Assembly: GCA_938007995.1 (NCBI GenBank)
Contig: CALLLW010000062.1
Span: 1 to 57,314 of the forward strand
Length of the DNA: 57,314 bases
From: an uncultured Granulosicoccaceae bacterium
Lineage (GTDB): Bacteria; Pseudomonadota; Gammaproteobacteria; Granulosicoccales; Granulosicoccaceae
Direction of reading: 5' to 3'
The notes below the pieces were generated by a model. The model did no database searches. It had not been told where the DNA came from and was given only the letters and a program-made list of their open reading frames with translations. Below are positions 9,096 through 18,315 of this stretch, piece by piece. A program made the position numbers and the translations under genes. Position 1 is the first letter of the stretch. Every line of letters begins with the position of its first letter.

Positions 9096-11636
9096 TTATA
9101 CCTGTGATTGCAGCACAGCGATGGGCAACTGATTGAGCACCGGTCTGGTTGCGAGCTTACCGGCGATCAGCACACCGAGCACACCAGCCAGTACACCAGT
9201 CACCCATAGCCAGCCGTTGAACTCATAGGTAAATTCCATCACACGTTCGATGATTACCCAGCCAATAAGCGCTGCAATCGTTGAAGCAACCAAACCCGCT
9301 AACAGACCAATCAGGGCGAACTCACGTGTTGTACTAGCCGCAAGATACGTACGTGAAGCACCTAGTGCACGCAGTATGGCGGCCTCACGAAAACGCTCAC
9401 GCCGACTGGCAAGTACCGATGCCCACAACACCAGCAACCCTGCCAACAGAGTAAAAACAAACACATATTGTACGGCAAGCGCTGCACGATCAATGATGCC
9501 GGTTACCCGCTCTATCATGGTACCGATCTCAAGCGCGGTAATGCCACTGAACTGTGAGACAAGATCACGGACAAACTCGCCCTGCCCTGTGGGTACATAA
9601 ACACTGCTGACAAAACTCGCAGGCTTGTCATCAAGCCCTGCGGGTGTACCGACAACAAAAAAATTCACTGCAAAGGATTCCCAGTCAACTTCACGCAGAT
9701 TGGTGATCTCACCGGTGACTATTTTATCTGCCACCCTGAACTGCATCTGGTCACCTATTTCAACACCGATATCACCGGCAAAATCTTCCTCTACAGAAAA
9801 CTGCGGTGAGTCAGTTTGCTCATCCCACCACTCGCCTTCGAGTATTTTGTTATCCGGCCTCTGCTCAGCAAGATAAGACAAATTAAAGTCACGCTCTGCG
9901 AAGCGCTGGCCATGCTCATCAAACTTGATATCGGTGACCGGTTGATCGTTGATCGATTCAAGCCGCGCTCGTATCATCGGATAAAGCGTATCGTTCTGTA
10001 CGCCGCGCTCAGACAAAAAAGATTTCACCTGCGGCACTTCATCAGGCTGAATATTTACCAGAAAAAAGTTAGGCGCGTCATCGGGTATTTGTCTCTGCCA
10101 TGCACCCAGCACATCATTGCGTACCAGGGTAAGCAGTAAAATGGCGAGTAAACCAACACTAAAAGCGGTGATCTGTAAGCTGACACTCTCTGGCCGCCGC
10201 CGCAGGCTCTCCAGTGCACGGCGTAAATACGCTGATCTGACTCTGACAGACAAAGCCACCAACAACCGCGATATACCCATCAGTACAGCTGCAACCAGTA
10301 ACATGCCCAGTAGTAGCAAGCCGCCGAGTTGCCAGTCACGAGTCAGCCAGATAAGCAGTAGCGCAAGCGCTGCAACAGCGCTTGTAAGCGCCACCAGTGC
10401 AGATGGCCGGGCCATCGGTAAATCGCGGCGCAGCACCTGCAACACCGGAGTATCAATAGCCCGTACCAGTGAAGGCAGACAAAACCCGACAAACGCCAAC
10501 ACTGCACACATAAATCCACCGATCAATGGCGTTAGTGTGGCTGCTGGAAGATCAGTGGCAAACCACTGACCGAGCAGCGCAGTTAAACCAAACTGCACCA
10601 GATAACCGATAATACATCCGGCAAGGGTTGCCGCCAGTGCAATCAGACTCAGGCGAATCAGAACGACTCGCAGCACGGTGCTGCCACTGGCACCGAAGGT
10701 TCTCATCAGTGAACCGGTATTCATATCGCGCTCTGCAATCTGCCTGGCTGCAAGCGCTACCGCCGCTGCAGACAACAACACCGCGACTGCTGCGGCAAGC
10801 CCGAGGAAGCGTCTTGCATTGACCAGTGCAGAACGCACAGCTGGCCTGCCTTCTTCGACGGTTTGCAATTGCAGACTGGCATCGGCGTTTGCATCAAACC
10901 AGCTAACGAAGGAGTCGATCTGCGACTCGCTACCGGCGAGCAGTAAACGATATCGCGCCCGACTCCCTTCCCCCAGCAAACCACTGGCGGATAAGTCGGC
11001 AGCGTTCATCATTAACCTTGGCGCCAATTGAAAGGCATCGACTGAACCATCCGGTTCAAAGGTGATTAGCCGTTCAAGTGTTACTGTTGAGTCTCCAAAA
11101 ATTAACCTATCACCGACGTCCACCTGTAACGTACTGGCAAGCCTCGGTTCAATCCAGACTGCACCACTGCTCGGAGCATCAGCTGCAGTCTGCTCAGCAC
11201 CATAAACCTCTGTTGCAAGTTTTAATTCGCCACGCAGAGGATACTCGGCGCCTACCGCTTTCACAGAGACCAGTGCAGTTTCTCCATCCTCTGTTAAAAC
11301 CACACTTGGGAATTCGGTAACCTCTGCGGTTTGCAATGACTGCTCTGCGGCTTGCTGATAGATGTCAGATGTGATGGGTGCTGGTGAACTGACAACCGCA
11401 TCGGCTGCCAGCAACGTCGCCGCCTGAGCGGCCATTGCACGCTCGACTCGATTGGCGAAAAAACCGACCGATGTAACTGCCGCCACCGACAGCACCAGCG
11501 CGAAAATCAACACCAGATATTCCGATAATCGAAACTCGCGACGCAGCTGCCGCCACGCCAGGCCAAAGTCCCGCTTCAGACTTGACCGATGGGCCGATTT
11601 GCGCAACAGCTGTAAATCAGTTGCGTCACTACTCAT
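9096..11636 (-). CDS. ybbP: ABC transporter permease, FtsX/MacB family (YbbP-like)
   Basis: This 846-residue inner-membrane protein is the permease of the YbbAP transporter, a type VII (mechanotransmission) ABC system. An N-terminal helix (about residues 40-60) precedes a large periplasmic domain. Several hydrophobic helices, a second periplasmic domain and a C-terminal FtsX-type block (VFVFTLLAGLLVLWASVLAS onwards) follow. E. coli YbbP is about 800 residues, so length fits. ATG overlaps the ybbA stop as ATGA, so the two are coupled. With tesA divergent just beyond, the arrangement repeats the E. coli tesA/ybbA/ybbP locus. The substrate is not established. Confidence 0.9.
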   Translation of the reverse strand: MSSDATDLQLLRKSAHRSSLKRDFGLAWRQLRREFRLSEYLVLIFALVLSVAAVTSVGFFANRVERAMAAQAATLLAADAVVSSPAPITSDIYQQAAEQSLQTAEVTEFPSVVLTEDGETALVSVKAVGAEYPLRGELKLATEVYGAEQTAADAPSSGAVWIEPRLASTLQVDVGDRLIFGDSTVTLERLITFEPDGSVDAFQLAPRLMMNAADLSASGLLGEGSRARYRLLLAGSESQIDSFVSWFDANADASLQLQTVEEGRPAVRSALVNARRFLGLAAAVAVLLSAAAVALAARQIAERDMNTGSLMRTFGASGSTVLRVVLIRLSLIALAATLAGCIIGYLVQFGLTALLGQWFATDLPAATLTPLIGGFMCAVLAFVGFCLPSLVRAIDTPVLQVLRRDLPMARPSALVALTSAVAALALLLIWLTRDWQLGGLLLLGMLLVAAVLMGISRLLVALSVRVRSAYLRRALESLRRRPESVSLQITAFSVGLLAILLLTLVRNDVLGAWQRQIPDDAPNFFLVNIQPDEVPQVKSFLSERGVQNDTLYPMIRARLESINDQPVTDIKFDEHGQRFAERDFNLSYLAEQRPDNKILEGEWWDEQTDSPQFSVEEDFAGDIGVEIGDQMQFRVADKIVTGEITNLREVDWESFAVNFFVVGTPAGLDDKPASFVSSVYVPTGQGEFVRDLVSQFSGITALEIGTMIERVTGIIDRAALAVQYVFVFTLLAGLLVLWASVLASRRERFREAAILRALGASRTYLAASTTREFALIGLLAGLVASTIAALIGWVIIERVMEFTYEFNGWLWVTGVLAGVLGVLIAGKLATRPVLNQLPIAVLQSQV

Positions 11637-12292
11637 TGCAGTTGACCATCATGCATCGACAGCAACCGATCACATCGTGATGCGAGATTCTGATCATGAG
11701 TCACCAGCACCAGTGCGGTATTGTGTTCAGCACGCAACTGAAACATCAGCTCTACTATCGTGTTACCAGTTGCCTGATCGAGGTTGCCCGTTGGCTCGTC
11801 GGCGAACAACACACTGGGTGTTGCGACAAAAGCACGCGCCACAGCAACCCGTTGCTGCTCACCGCCTGACAATTGTGCAGGCAAATGACCGAGCCTGTGT
11901 TGCAGACCGACTAACTCAAGCTGTTGCTGTGCCCGCGACCTGGCATCGGCGATATTGGCAAGCTCCAGCGGTAACATCACATTTTCAAGTGCGCTCAGCC
12001 CGGGTAGCAACTGAAATGACTGGAACACAAATCCCACCGCCCCGGCGCGCACCGCAGCTCGACCATCTTCATCGAGATCATGAAGCGGCTGGTCAAGTAA
12101 CTTGACGGTACCGGAAGTTGCAGAGTCGAGCCCTGCAAGCACACCCAGCAATGTTGATTTTCCGGAGCCGGACGGACCGACGATAGCCAAAACCTCGCCT
12201 GCAGCGAGTTGCAGATTGACGTTATCCAGTATCGTAAGCTCGCCTTCTCCAGTGGATACACTCTTACAAACATTGCGTGCAGTGATTATCAA
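11633..12292 (-). CDS. ybbA: ABC transporter ATP-binding protein (YbbA-like)
   Basis: This cytoplasmic ATPase partners YbbP. Walker A (GPSGSGKST), Q-loop ([12 protein letters not shown]), signature ([15 protein letters not shown]), Walker B ([12 protein letters not shown]) and the switch histidine (LVTHD) are all present, in the LolD/MacB-like class. The start is uncertain. I place it at TTG 12292, which matches the N-terminus of E. coli YbbA just before [11 protein letters not shown] further TTG at 12403 would add 37 residues with no family counterpart and would overlap tesA. The downstream permease is coupled by an ATGA overlap. Confidence 0.9.
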   Translation of the reverse strand: MIITARNVCKSVSTGEGELTILDNVNLQLAAGEVLAIVGPSGSGKSTLLGVLAGLDSATSGTVKLLDQPLHDLDEDGRAAVRAGAVGFVFQSFQLLPGLSALENVMLPLELANIADARSRAQQQLELVGLQHRLGHLPAQLSGGEQQRVAVARAFVATPSVLFADEPTGNLDQATGNTIVELMFQLRAEHNTALVLVTHDQNLASRCDRLLSMHDGQLQ

Positions 12293-12394
12293 GCTAGATT
12301 TTACCTGTGCAGAAATTGAGCGGATCGCGGATCCGGATAAAGGTATTGAATAAGGCCGGCGTGCCCGAATATTACTTACAACTGGTGCCCCGCG

Positions 12395-13102
12395 ATGATG
12401 CAAAAGCTAATGCTGAATACAGAAAATACAAGTTTTGCCAAACGTCTGTTGCGGGGGCAAATCAATCTCGCAGCGGTGCTGTATCTGTCACTCGCAACCG
12501 TGGTGTTTAATTGTGCCACAGCCGCTGAAGATGATCCGCAGGAAACCATACTGGTGATTGGCGACAGTATCAGTGCCGCTTACGGACTGGCGCTAGAGGA
12601 TGGTTGGGTTGCCTTGCTAGAACAGCGCCTACAAGACGAAAGCCCTGACTGGCGGGTGGTTAACGCCAGCGTGACTGGCGACACCTCCGGCAACGGACTT
12701 GGCCGATTGGCTGATTTACTCGACGAGTACGACCCGCGCATGGTGATTATCGAGCTCGGAGGTAACGATGGTTTGCGTGGTTTATCAATAAAGAAACTGC
12801 AGGAAAACCTCACCGCAATGGCAGAGATGACCAATACCGTTGGTGCCACACCTGTAATCGTTGCGGTGCAACTACCCGGCAACTACGGCAAGGCTTTCAA
12901 TCGACTTTTCAACAACAGTTTTACTGCTGCCGCAGAAGCAACCGATGCGATACTGATCCCTTCATTGTTTGAAGGCATGACTGCATCAAATGAATGGTTT
13001 CAAGCAGATGGTATTCATCCGAGCGCTAAAGCCCAGGCGGTGATGCTTGAGAATGTCTGGAAGCAGCTGGAGCCTGCACTTGATCAAGTGCAGGCGCAGT
13101 GA
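12395..13102 (+). CDS. tesA: Periplasmic GDSL esterase / acyl-CoA thioesterase I (TesA-like)
   Basis: This is an SGNH-fold hydrolase acting on acyl esters and thioesters, also able to act as lysophospholipase in E. coli. All SGNH blocks are visible: nucleophile Ser58 in GDSISAAYG, the NASVTGDTSGNG block, Asn124 in GGNDG, and Asp205/His208 in DGIHPS. A hydrophobic stretch near residues 24-44 ending ATAAED looks like a signal peptide, so the enzyme is periplasmic. Starts at 12395, 12398 or 12410 are all possible and none has a strong ribosome site. The gene is divergent from ybbA, as in E. coli. Confidence 0.92.
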   Translation: MMQKLMLNTENTSFAKRLLRGQINLAAVLYLSLATVVFNCATAAEDDPQETILVIGDSISAAYGLALEDGWVALLEQRLQDESPDWRVVNASVTGDTSGNGLGRLADLLDEYDPRMVIIELGGNDGLRGLSIKKLQENLTAMAEMTNTVGATPVIVAVQLPGNYGKAFNRLFNNSFTAAAEATDAILIPSLFEGMTASNEWFQADGIHPSAKAQAVMLENVWKQLEPALDQVQAQ

Positions 13103-13169
13103 TGTCTTTGAGCGTACCCCATGACGAGTCAGCACGTTAACTGGCCGACTTGTCAGTAACACTTAACGT

Positions 13170-13742
13170 CTAGCCTAATTCGCTGCTGTTGGTGATGACC
13201 TTACTGACCAGCCCGTATTCGATGGCCTCTTCAGTGTCCATCCACTTATCGCGCTCTATGTCCAGCCGTACACGATCGATATCAGTACCGGTTCTGGTGC
13301 TGATCACCTGTGCCAGCCTTTCACGCATCTTAATTATCTGTTCAGCCTGAATAGCAATATCAGATGCACTGCCGCCGGCACCACCGGACGGCTGATGAAT
13401 AAGAAAGCGTGTATTCGGCAGACAGAATCGATCTGACTTCTCGGCGGCCAGAAAGATATGCGTGCCGGCGCTGGCGACATAACCTGTGCCAATCACTTTG
13501 ACCACCGGTTCGATGAATGTAATCACATCGTGAATGCTATCGCCCGCTTCAACATGTCCACCCTGACTGTTAACAAACAGCTGAATCGGAAGGGACGACG
13601 CCTCGGCCAGTGCCAACAACTCGGCCATGACACGCTTGGCCATTTTTTGATTTATTTCCTCACAGATGAGGACTTTTCGCGCATTGAACAGCTTCTCAGC
13701 AACTGAGGAGCTGGATTTCTCGTCTTTTTGTGCTTCCGACAT
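13170..13742 (-). CDS. clpP: ClpP-family serine protease, stand-alone paralogue
   Basis: This is a 190-residue proteolytic subunit of the Clp family. The catalytic triad is intact: Ser91 in GYVASAGTH, His116 in IHQPSGG and Asp165 in IERDKWMD. It differs from the main E. coli-type ClpP around the nucleophile (VASAG instead of AASMG), and it has an unusual serine-rich N-terminus in place of a clear propeptide. No tig, clpX or lon is nearby, so it may be a second ClpP working with, or instead of, a principal one elsewhere. ATG at 13742 was used. The gene converges with tesA across 67 bases. Confidence 0.88.
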   Translation of the reverse strand: MSEAQKDEKSSSSVAEKLFNARKVLICEEINQKMAKRVMAELLALAEASSLPIQLFVNSQGGHVEAGDSIHDVITFIEPVVKVIGTGYVASAGTHIFLAAEKSDRFCLPNTRFLIHQPSGGAGGSASDIAIQAEQIIKMRERLAQVISTRTGTDIDRVRLDIERDKWMDTEEAIEYGLVSKVITNSSELG

Positions 13743-14345
13743 CTGGTTCTCCGAAACTTGTCAGCCTTGCGCCATGCGCGCCTGCGGCAATTGAGCGGGC
13801 GTTAGTGTACCTTGTGCACGGTGACTTGCACGTAAAATGCCCGATGCTGTCCGATCAGTCACAAGTGATAAAAACAGTACAGACTTTGGCCTGAATTCTG
13901 GCACGAAGTGAACACACCGGGGTTTTGTCGAAGACGCCGCGCTCCGGTGCTTATTGCCAGACAGGTTGTAATGACATCTAAAATTCCCGGCACTGGATCC
14001 GAGCATCAACGATGACATGCAGGAATATCCTAACCATTTGCAGTTTTTGCTACGCCAAACGCCTATTCGTGTTACTATTGTCACAGTTGCAGAGAGAGTT
14101 TCCCGGTCATTACTGAAAATTATACGGTCATTAAGGCGATCACCAAGTGATACGCCAGCACCAACGTAGTTCTGATTGCGAAAAAAGCATATCAATAAAT
14201 CTCACCTTATTTGCACCCCCTTTAGAACTATCCCGATGCGCGCTCCGGGTAGGCATTGCGTTGCGGTGGCCATACGGCCTGTTCGCGATTCGCTTTCATT
14301 AGAAACATTTGAGCGCGTACTTTAGAAAACAGGAACATCGAAGCA
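13743..14345. other. Spacer holding the clpP promoter region and the cold-shock gene leader
   Basis: These 603 bases lie between divergent clpP and the cold-shock gene. A 144-codon open frame on the minus strand (13761-14195) resembles nothing and I do not accept it. Cold-shock mRNAs in other bacteria carry long structured 5' leaders, and the last 150-250 bases here are the obvious candidate, but I could not fix a promoter. No tRNA or repeat was seen. Confidence 0.5.
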
Positions 14346-14552
14346 ATGAGTAAAGGTACAGTTAAGTGGTTTAATGCAGACAAGGGCTATGGGTTCATTA
14401 CACCGGAAGACGGTGGCAAAGACCTTTTCGTGCACTTCTCTGAGATCCAGAATGACGGTGGATACGCCACACTGAACGACGGTCAGGCAGTTGAGTTTGA
14501 AGTAAGCCAGGGCGACAAAGGTCCTTGCGCTACCAAAGTAGTTGCAGCTTAA
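14346..14552 (+). CDS. Cold-shock protein, CspA family
   Basis: This 68-residue single-domain OB-fold protein binds single-stranded RNA and DNA and acts as an RNA chaperone. It opens with [17 protein letters not shown], containing the RNP1 motif KGYGFI, followed by RNP2 DLFVHFSEI. Length and sequence are typical. Which csp paralogue this is, and whether it is cold-induced, cannot be told. It stands alone with a strong hairpin 11 bases after the stop. Confidence 0.96.
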   Translation: MSKGTVKWFNADKGYGFITPEDGGKDLFVHFSEIQNDGGYATLNDGQAVEFEVSQGDKGPCATKVVAA

Positions 14553-14563
14553 AACAGACTTTC

Positions 14564-14592
14564 GCTGGTCGGCTAGTTACTAGCCGACCAGC
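14564..14592. terminator. Perfect 13 bp hairpin after the cold-shock gene, no T tract
   Basis: Bases 14564-14576 pair perfectly with 14580-14592 across a TTA loop (gctggtcggctag and its complement). It sits right after the cold-shock stop codon. No run of T follows, so it may act as an RNA-stabilising 3' hairpin or a non-canonical terminator rather than a classic intrinsic terminator. Confidence 0.65.
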
Positions 14593-14691
14593 ACGCTGAG
14601 TAAGTAGTTTGTAAGCAGGTGCTGCTCGCGGCACCTGAAGCACTATACGCAACACCAGAGGATTAGCCGTTTCACTGCACTGCAGTTAACG

Positions 14692-15615
14692 GTGCAGTCT
14701 TGTACGGCCTCACAATACCCATATAGCGACCTGTTGCATCGCTTGCTACCGGCCCTTGCTTTTTGCCTGAGCCGACGTCCTGCGCACCGCATTTTCTCCA
14801 CCGACGCCAGCTCGCAACGCTTACCACCTGAATCAGTGAAGACATCGCACCTGAATGTAAACGAGCGTCGTATCGCCTTCATCCAGTCGTCCAGGTCCGA
14901 TGTGGAGGCACCTGCCGTTATCTTTTGCAGCGGCTTTAAGTCAAGCATGCATGGGTTGAAAGCGCTTGCCTTTGAAACATTCTGCAAACAAAAAAGTATC
15001 AGTTACACACGCTTTGATTATAGTGGGCATGGTGATTCGGAAGGCGAGTTTGAAGATGGCGATATTGGTAGCTGGTCAGAGGACGCGCTGGCAGTTTTTG
15101 ATTATGTTGCCGCCGCTCACAATAACCGTGTAATCCTGGTCGGCTCCAGCATGGGTGCCTGGATCGCCACGTTAATTGCAAGACAACGTACAGCACAAGT
15201 AGCCGGTCTCATCACACTCGCTGCTGCGCCGGATTTTACTGAACAACTGTTACTACCCTCTTTAACACCGACACAACGCTCGGCACTTGCTGCAGGCGAA
15301 ACCATTTACCTGCCTTCCGACTATGATGACGGATCCCCCTACCCGATCAGCGCTAACCTGATTAATAAAAGCAAAACAGTTACCGTGCTGGACAAACCTT
15401 TTAAGCTCAACGCACCGGTGCGATTAATACATGGCACCAAAGACCCGGATGTTCCGCATCGGATGTCTTCTTTGCTAATGGATACTATTCAGTCAGACGA
15501 CATGACGCTCACATTGATCAAGGATGCCGACCATCGACTCTCAACACAGAGTGAACTCAATACCACTCTGCAAATACTGCAGTCTTTGCTCTACATCCGG
15601 CAAAGCAACAAATAA
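14692..15615 (+). CDS. Alpha/beta hydrolase (ABHD10-like serine esterase)
   Basis: This single-domain hydrolase has nucleophile elbow VGSSMGAW, an acid residue in GTKDPDVP and a histidine in DADHRLS, giving a full Ser-Asp-His triad. The block FDYSGHGDSEG resembles bacterial relatives of ABHD10-type esterases. The substrate is unknown. The start is unclear. GTG at 14692 gives 307 residues, of which the first ~48 look unlike the family. GTG at 14836 would start close to the conserved domain, but neither has a good ribosome site. The gene converges with the HAD phosphatase 15 bases downstream. Confidence 0.83.
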   Translation: MQSCTASQYPYSDLLHRLLPALAFCLSRRPAHRIFSTDASSQRLPPESVKTSHLNVNERRIAFIQSSRSDVEAPAVIFCSGFKSSMHGLKALAFETFCKQKSISYTRFDYSGHGDSEGEFEDGDIGSWSEDALAVFDYVAAAHNNRVILVGSSMGAWIATLIARQRTAQVAGLITLAAAPDFTEQLLLPSLTPTQRSALAAGETIYLPSDYDDGSPYPISANLINKSKTVTVLDKPFKLNAPVRLIHGTKDPDVPHRMSSLLMDTIQSDDMTLTLIKDADHRLSTQSELNTTLQILQSLLYIRQSNK

Positions 15616-15630
15616 AACTCTATACAACTC

Positions 15631-16362
15631 TTAACGAGCAATCACCGGTGCCAGCTGCACCAGCGCATTCAGATCAGTGATATTCAGATCTGCCGGTTCA
15701 AGATCATCGGGATAAGTGTCATCGTATCTTGTAATCCATGCGGTTCTGCAACCCAGTTCTTTGGCTGCAGTAACATCATTGAACGGATGATCCCCAACAT
15801 GCAAAACACGCTCAGACGATACGCCCAGCGCCTCAAAGGCTGCAATAAACATATCCGGTGCAGGCTTGGCTGGTAGTTGCAGCGTTGCAGCAAGCTCAAT
15901 ATCAAAAATGTGAGTAACACCGATCGCGCTTAAGTCAGCGTTACCATTGGTGATTGAACCCAGTCTGTAGTGAAAGCTCAATTCCTGCAATGCAGTAAGC
16001 ACTTCGTCGTAAAAAGTCACTTTTTGCCGTGCTTCAACGCAGACACGCACAGCCTCGTTCACATCAGCTTCTGTCGCACCATAAGGCTCCAGTAGCTCAG
16101 CAGTTGCTATTTGCCTTAACACAGTTACATCATTTTTTAGCTCTGGCCGTAACGCAAGCATACTACGCCGAAGATCGATGATGTCCGACAAACTGTGCTT
16201 GTCTGCCAGCTGCGGAAAGCGCTGGCTTATCCAGTCGTAGTAAGTTTGCTCGGCTGCAGTGATTACCGGTGCGCAGGGCCACAAGGTATCGTCAAGATCG
16301 AAAGTGATTGCAGTAATACCCATGCTTTGCAAATCAATCGGATTTTCCACAGGTATTATCAC
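15631..16362 (-). CDS. HAD-superfamily hydrolase (YigB-like phosphatase)
   Basis: This 243-residue cytoplasmic phosphatase carries the HAD motifs: DLDDTLW (nucleophile Asp), SITNGNA (motif II), the lysine in LPAKPAPDMF (motif III) and HVGDHPFNDV (motif IV). The mix of DLDDTLW, ITNGNA and HVGDH matches E. coli YigB, an FMN phosphatase, but the substrate here is inferred only. Starts at GTG 16362, GTG 16350 or ATG 16323 are all possible. It is divergent from the SPFH gene. Confidence 0.85.
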   Translation of the reverse strand: MIIPVENPIDLQSMGITAITFDLDDTLWPCAPVITAAEQTYYDWISQRFPQLADKHSLSDIIDLRRSMLALRPELKNDVTVLRQIATAELLEPYGATEADVNEAVRVCVEARQKVTFYDEVLTALQELSFHYRLGSITNGNADLSAIGVTHIFDIELAATLQLPAKPAPDMFIAAFEALGVSSERVLHVGDHPFNDVTAAKELGCRTAWITRYDDTYPDDLEPADLNITDLNALVQLAPVIAR

Positions 16363-16492
16363 TCCAGAGCATCGGGCGGGTTGCTGAATTTGTAATCATA
16401 CTAGAAATTCGCACCCTCCTTTCTGCATTTAAACTACGGTATCGTGTTTTCACTGCTGTTTTTAAAGTTGTTGTTACTAAGGAGGATCCCTT

Positions 16493-17422
16493 GTGGATTT
16501 AGCCTCGGGTTTTGTCATTGCGCTAGTCATTTTGGCAATCATCTTCATTGCTACAGCCTTCAAAGTTGTCCGCCAGGGCACCGAGTGCACTGTAGAGCGC
16601 TTTGGCAAGTACATTCGTACCCTGACGCCGGGGCCGAATCTGGTCATACCGTTTTTTGATCGTATTGGTCATGTGATGAATATGATGGAACAGGTGCAGC
16701 CTGTACCATCTCAAGACGTAATCACTAAAGACAATGCCCTGGTGCAGGTTGATGGCGTTGTCTACTACCAGGTACTTGATCCGGTTAAAGCAGCGTATGA
16801 GATTAGCAAGCTTGAGTCAGCCATACTGAATCTGGTGATGACCAACATCAGAACCGTGATGGGCTCAATGACACTCGATGAGCTGCTATCACACAGAGAT
16901 CAAATAAACGCCCGGCTCATTGCTGTTGTTGATGATGCCACTTCGCCCTGGGGTGTAAAGATTATACGCATCGAAATCAAGGATATCGCTCCGCCCAAAG
17001 ACCTTGTCGATTCAATGGCCACACAAATGAAAGCCGAGCGCGAAAAACGCGCCTCTGTGCTCAATGCAGAAGGTGAGCGCGAGGCCGCCATTCTACTTGC
17101 CGAAGGCCATAAGGAAGCTGCCATTCTTGAAGCAGAAGGTGCAAAAGAAGCAGCCTTCCGCACTGCCGAAGCACGTGAACGGGAAGCGGAAGCAGAAGCG
17201 AAAGCCACCGCACTGGTATCACAGGCGATAAACAGCGGAGACGCCAAGGCATTGAATTACTTTATCGCTCAGAAGTATGTCGAGTCCCTGAAAGACATGG
17301 CGATGTCACCCAATCAAAAAACCGTTTATATGCCACTCGAAGCATCCGGCATTCTCAGTACCATTGGAGGGATCGCGGAGCTTGCCAAAGATGCCAACAA
17401 AGGCCCGAGCGACAAACCATAA
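16493..17422 (+). CDS. qmcA: SPFH/Band 7 membrane protein (QmcA/stomatin-like)
   Basis: This is a 309-residue membrane-anchored scaffold. One N-terminal helix (about residues 7-25) is followed by an SPFH domain (TVERFGKYIRTLTPGPNL and onwards). A long Ala/Glu-rich coiled coil made of degenerate AEGxxEAAI repeats (about residues 185-240) follows. Family members oligomerise and organise membrane microdomains or modulate proteases such as FtsH. The GTG start at 16493 has an excellent AAGGAGG seven bases upstream. The NfeD-like gene 50 bases downstream is its usual partner. Confidence 0.93.
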   Translation: MDLASGFVIALVILAIIFIATAFKVVRQGTECTVERFGKYIRTLTPGPNLVIPFFDRIGHVMNMMEQVQPVPSQDVITKDNALVQVDGVVYYQVLDPVKAAYEISKLESAILNLVMTNIRTVMGSMTLDELLSHRDQINARLIAVVDDATSPWGVKIIRIEIKDIAPPKDLVDSMATQMKAEREKRASVLNAEGEREAAILLAEGHKEAAILEAEGAKEAAFRTAEAREREAEAEAKATALVSQAINSGDAKALNYFIAQKYVESLKDMAMSPNQKTVYMPLEASGILSTIGGIAELAKDANKGPSDKP

Positions 17423-17471
17423 AAATATCACTTTTGATAAATTGATCGACAAATGGAAGGGCTGAATAATT

Positions 17472-17927
17472 ATGGAAATACTCAGTATGGATTTAGGTCA
17501 CTGGCACTGGCTAACACTGGCTGTACTACTTTTCGCGATAGAGCTCTTTGCATCAACAAGCTTTTTGCTATGGCCTGCTATAGCTGCACTGATCACCGGA
17601 TTTTTTACCTGGCTGCTACCGGCAATGAGCTGGCACCTGCAGCTGGTACTGTTTGCCCTGTTGGCTGTAATAGTCACACTGACAGGCAGACATTTTTACA
17701 AAAATAAACCCGATGCGAGTGACTCTCACCCAACGCTCAACCGCCGTGCAGATTCACTGCGTGGAAGAACAGTTATACTGAAAGAACCGATAGAAAACGG
17801 CATTGGCAATGCGATAATCGACGATACCCGCTGGCGCGTTATCGGAGAAGATGTACCCGCAGGCACAAAGTTAAAAGTAACCGGTACCGATGGTTCATCT
17901 TTAACCGTTGAAGCGATTGAAAGTTAG
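17472..17927 (+). CDS. NfeD-like membrane protein (YbbK family)
   Basis: This 151-residue short NfeD has two or three hydrophobic helices in the first ~75 residues, then a C-terminal OB-fold. The OB-fold contains SLRGRTVILKEPIENGIGNA and DDTRWRVIGEDVPAGTKLKV. Such proteins pair with SPFH proteins, as YbbK does with QmcA in E. coli. The N-terminal protease domain of long NfeDs is absent, as expected for this class. It is probably co-transcribed with the upstream gene. Confidence 0.9.
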   Translation: MEILSMDLGHWHWLTLAVLLFAIELFASTSFLLWPAIAALITGFFTWLLPAMSWHLQLVLFALLAVIVTLTGRHFYKNKPDASDSHPTLNRRADSLRGRTVILKEPIENGIGNAIIDDTRWRVIGEDVPAGTKLKVTGTDGSSLTVEAIES

Positions 17928-17967
17928 CAACATACCGATGTTCTACACCTCCACCTGAATTCCATCG

Positions 17968-17996
17968 GCGGATGCGCAAGCTTATCCGCCCTACCT
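17968..17996 (-). repeat. Solitary REP-like half unit
   Basis: In reverse complement, this stretch (ggcggatgcgcaagcttatc and following bases) matches the pattern gtaggg-ggataagc-gcgcatcc of the array at the left edge. It is an isolated half and lies just before the first inverted-end element. A weaker, more diverged half occurs near 18231-18255. Confidence 0.65.
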
Positions 17997-18019
17997 GTTA
18001 CATCGTACAAGGCGCGTGC

Positions 18020-18180
18020 GTAGGGGCGATAAGCCTTAGCGCATCTACCGTGTTGATGTTTAAACAATAGCAATTTTTCTACGTGACAGGACGCCGGCCA
18101 TAGCGTTTTGGCTATCAAATCTTGTTCGTGTAAAACCGGTGGTTTGACATGGTAGATGCGCTGTCGCTTATCGCCCCTAC
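18020..18180. mobile_element. 161 bp element with 30 bp inverted ends, copy 1 (MITE-like)
   Basis: The left end (18020-18049) and right end (18151-18180) are inverted copies of each other, matching at 27 of 30 positions. The right end is identical at all 30 bases to the half unit at 94-123 of the left-edge array. The interior has no coding frame. A related copy lies 293 bases further on. Size and structure suit a non-autonomous MITE or a large REP/BIME-type element. I see no clear target duplication. Confidence 0.75.
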
Positions 18181-18279
18181 GTGTGGGTTTGTGGGCAACG
18201 ATAGCGCAAGATTTTCGGGCCGGTGTTATTGGCGGATCCGGCTTATCTGTCTTACATTTTTGGTTGTTTAGACGACGGC

Positions 18280-18315
18280 GCTTGCGTAGCTTGCGTAGCT
18301 TGCGTAGCTTGCGTA
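18280..18315. repeat. Four tandem copies of the 9-mer gcttgcgta
   Basis: The 9-base unit gcttgcgta occurs at 18280, 18289, 18298 and 18307. The last copy overlaps the first bases of element copy 2. Exact identity of all four units suggests recent replication slippage. Confidence 0.92.

Noticed and set aside
12293..12403. Upstream extension of ybbA to TTG 12403
   Set aside because: It would overlap the tesA start, lacks a ribosome site and adds residues absent from YbbA-type proteins.
13761..14195. 144-codon minus-strand frame upstream of the cold-shock gene
   Set aside because: Composition and sequence look random, no ribosome site, and it occupies the expected promoter and leader region.
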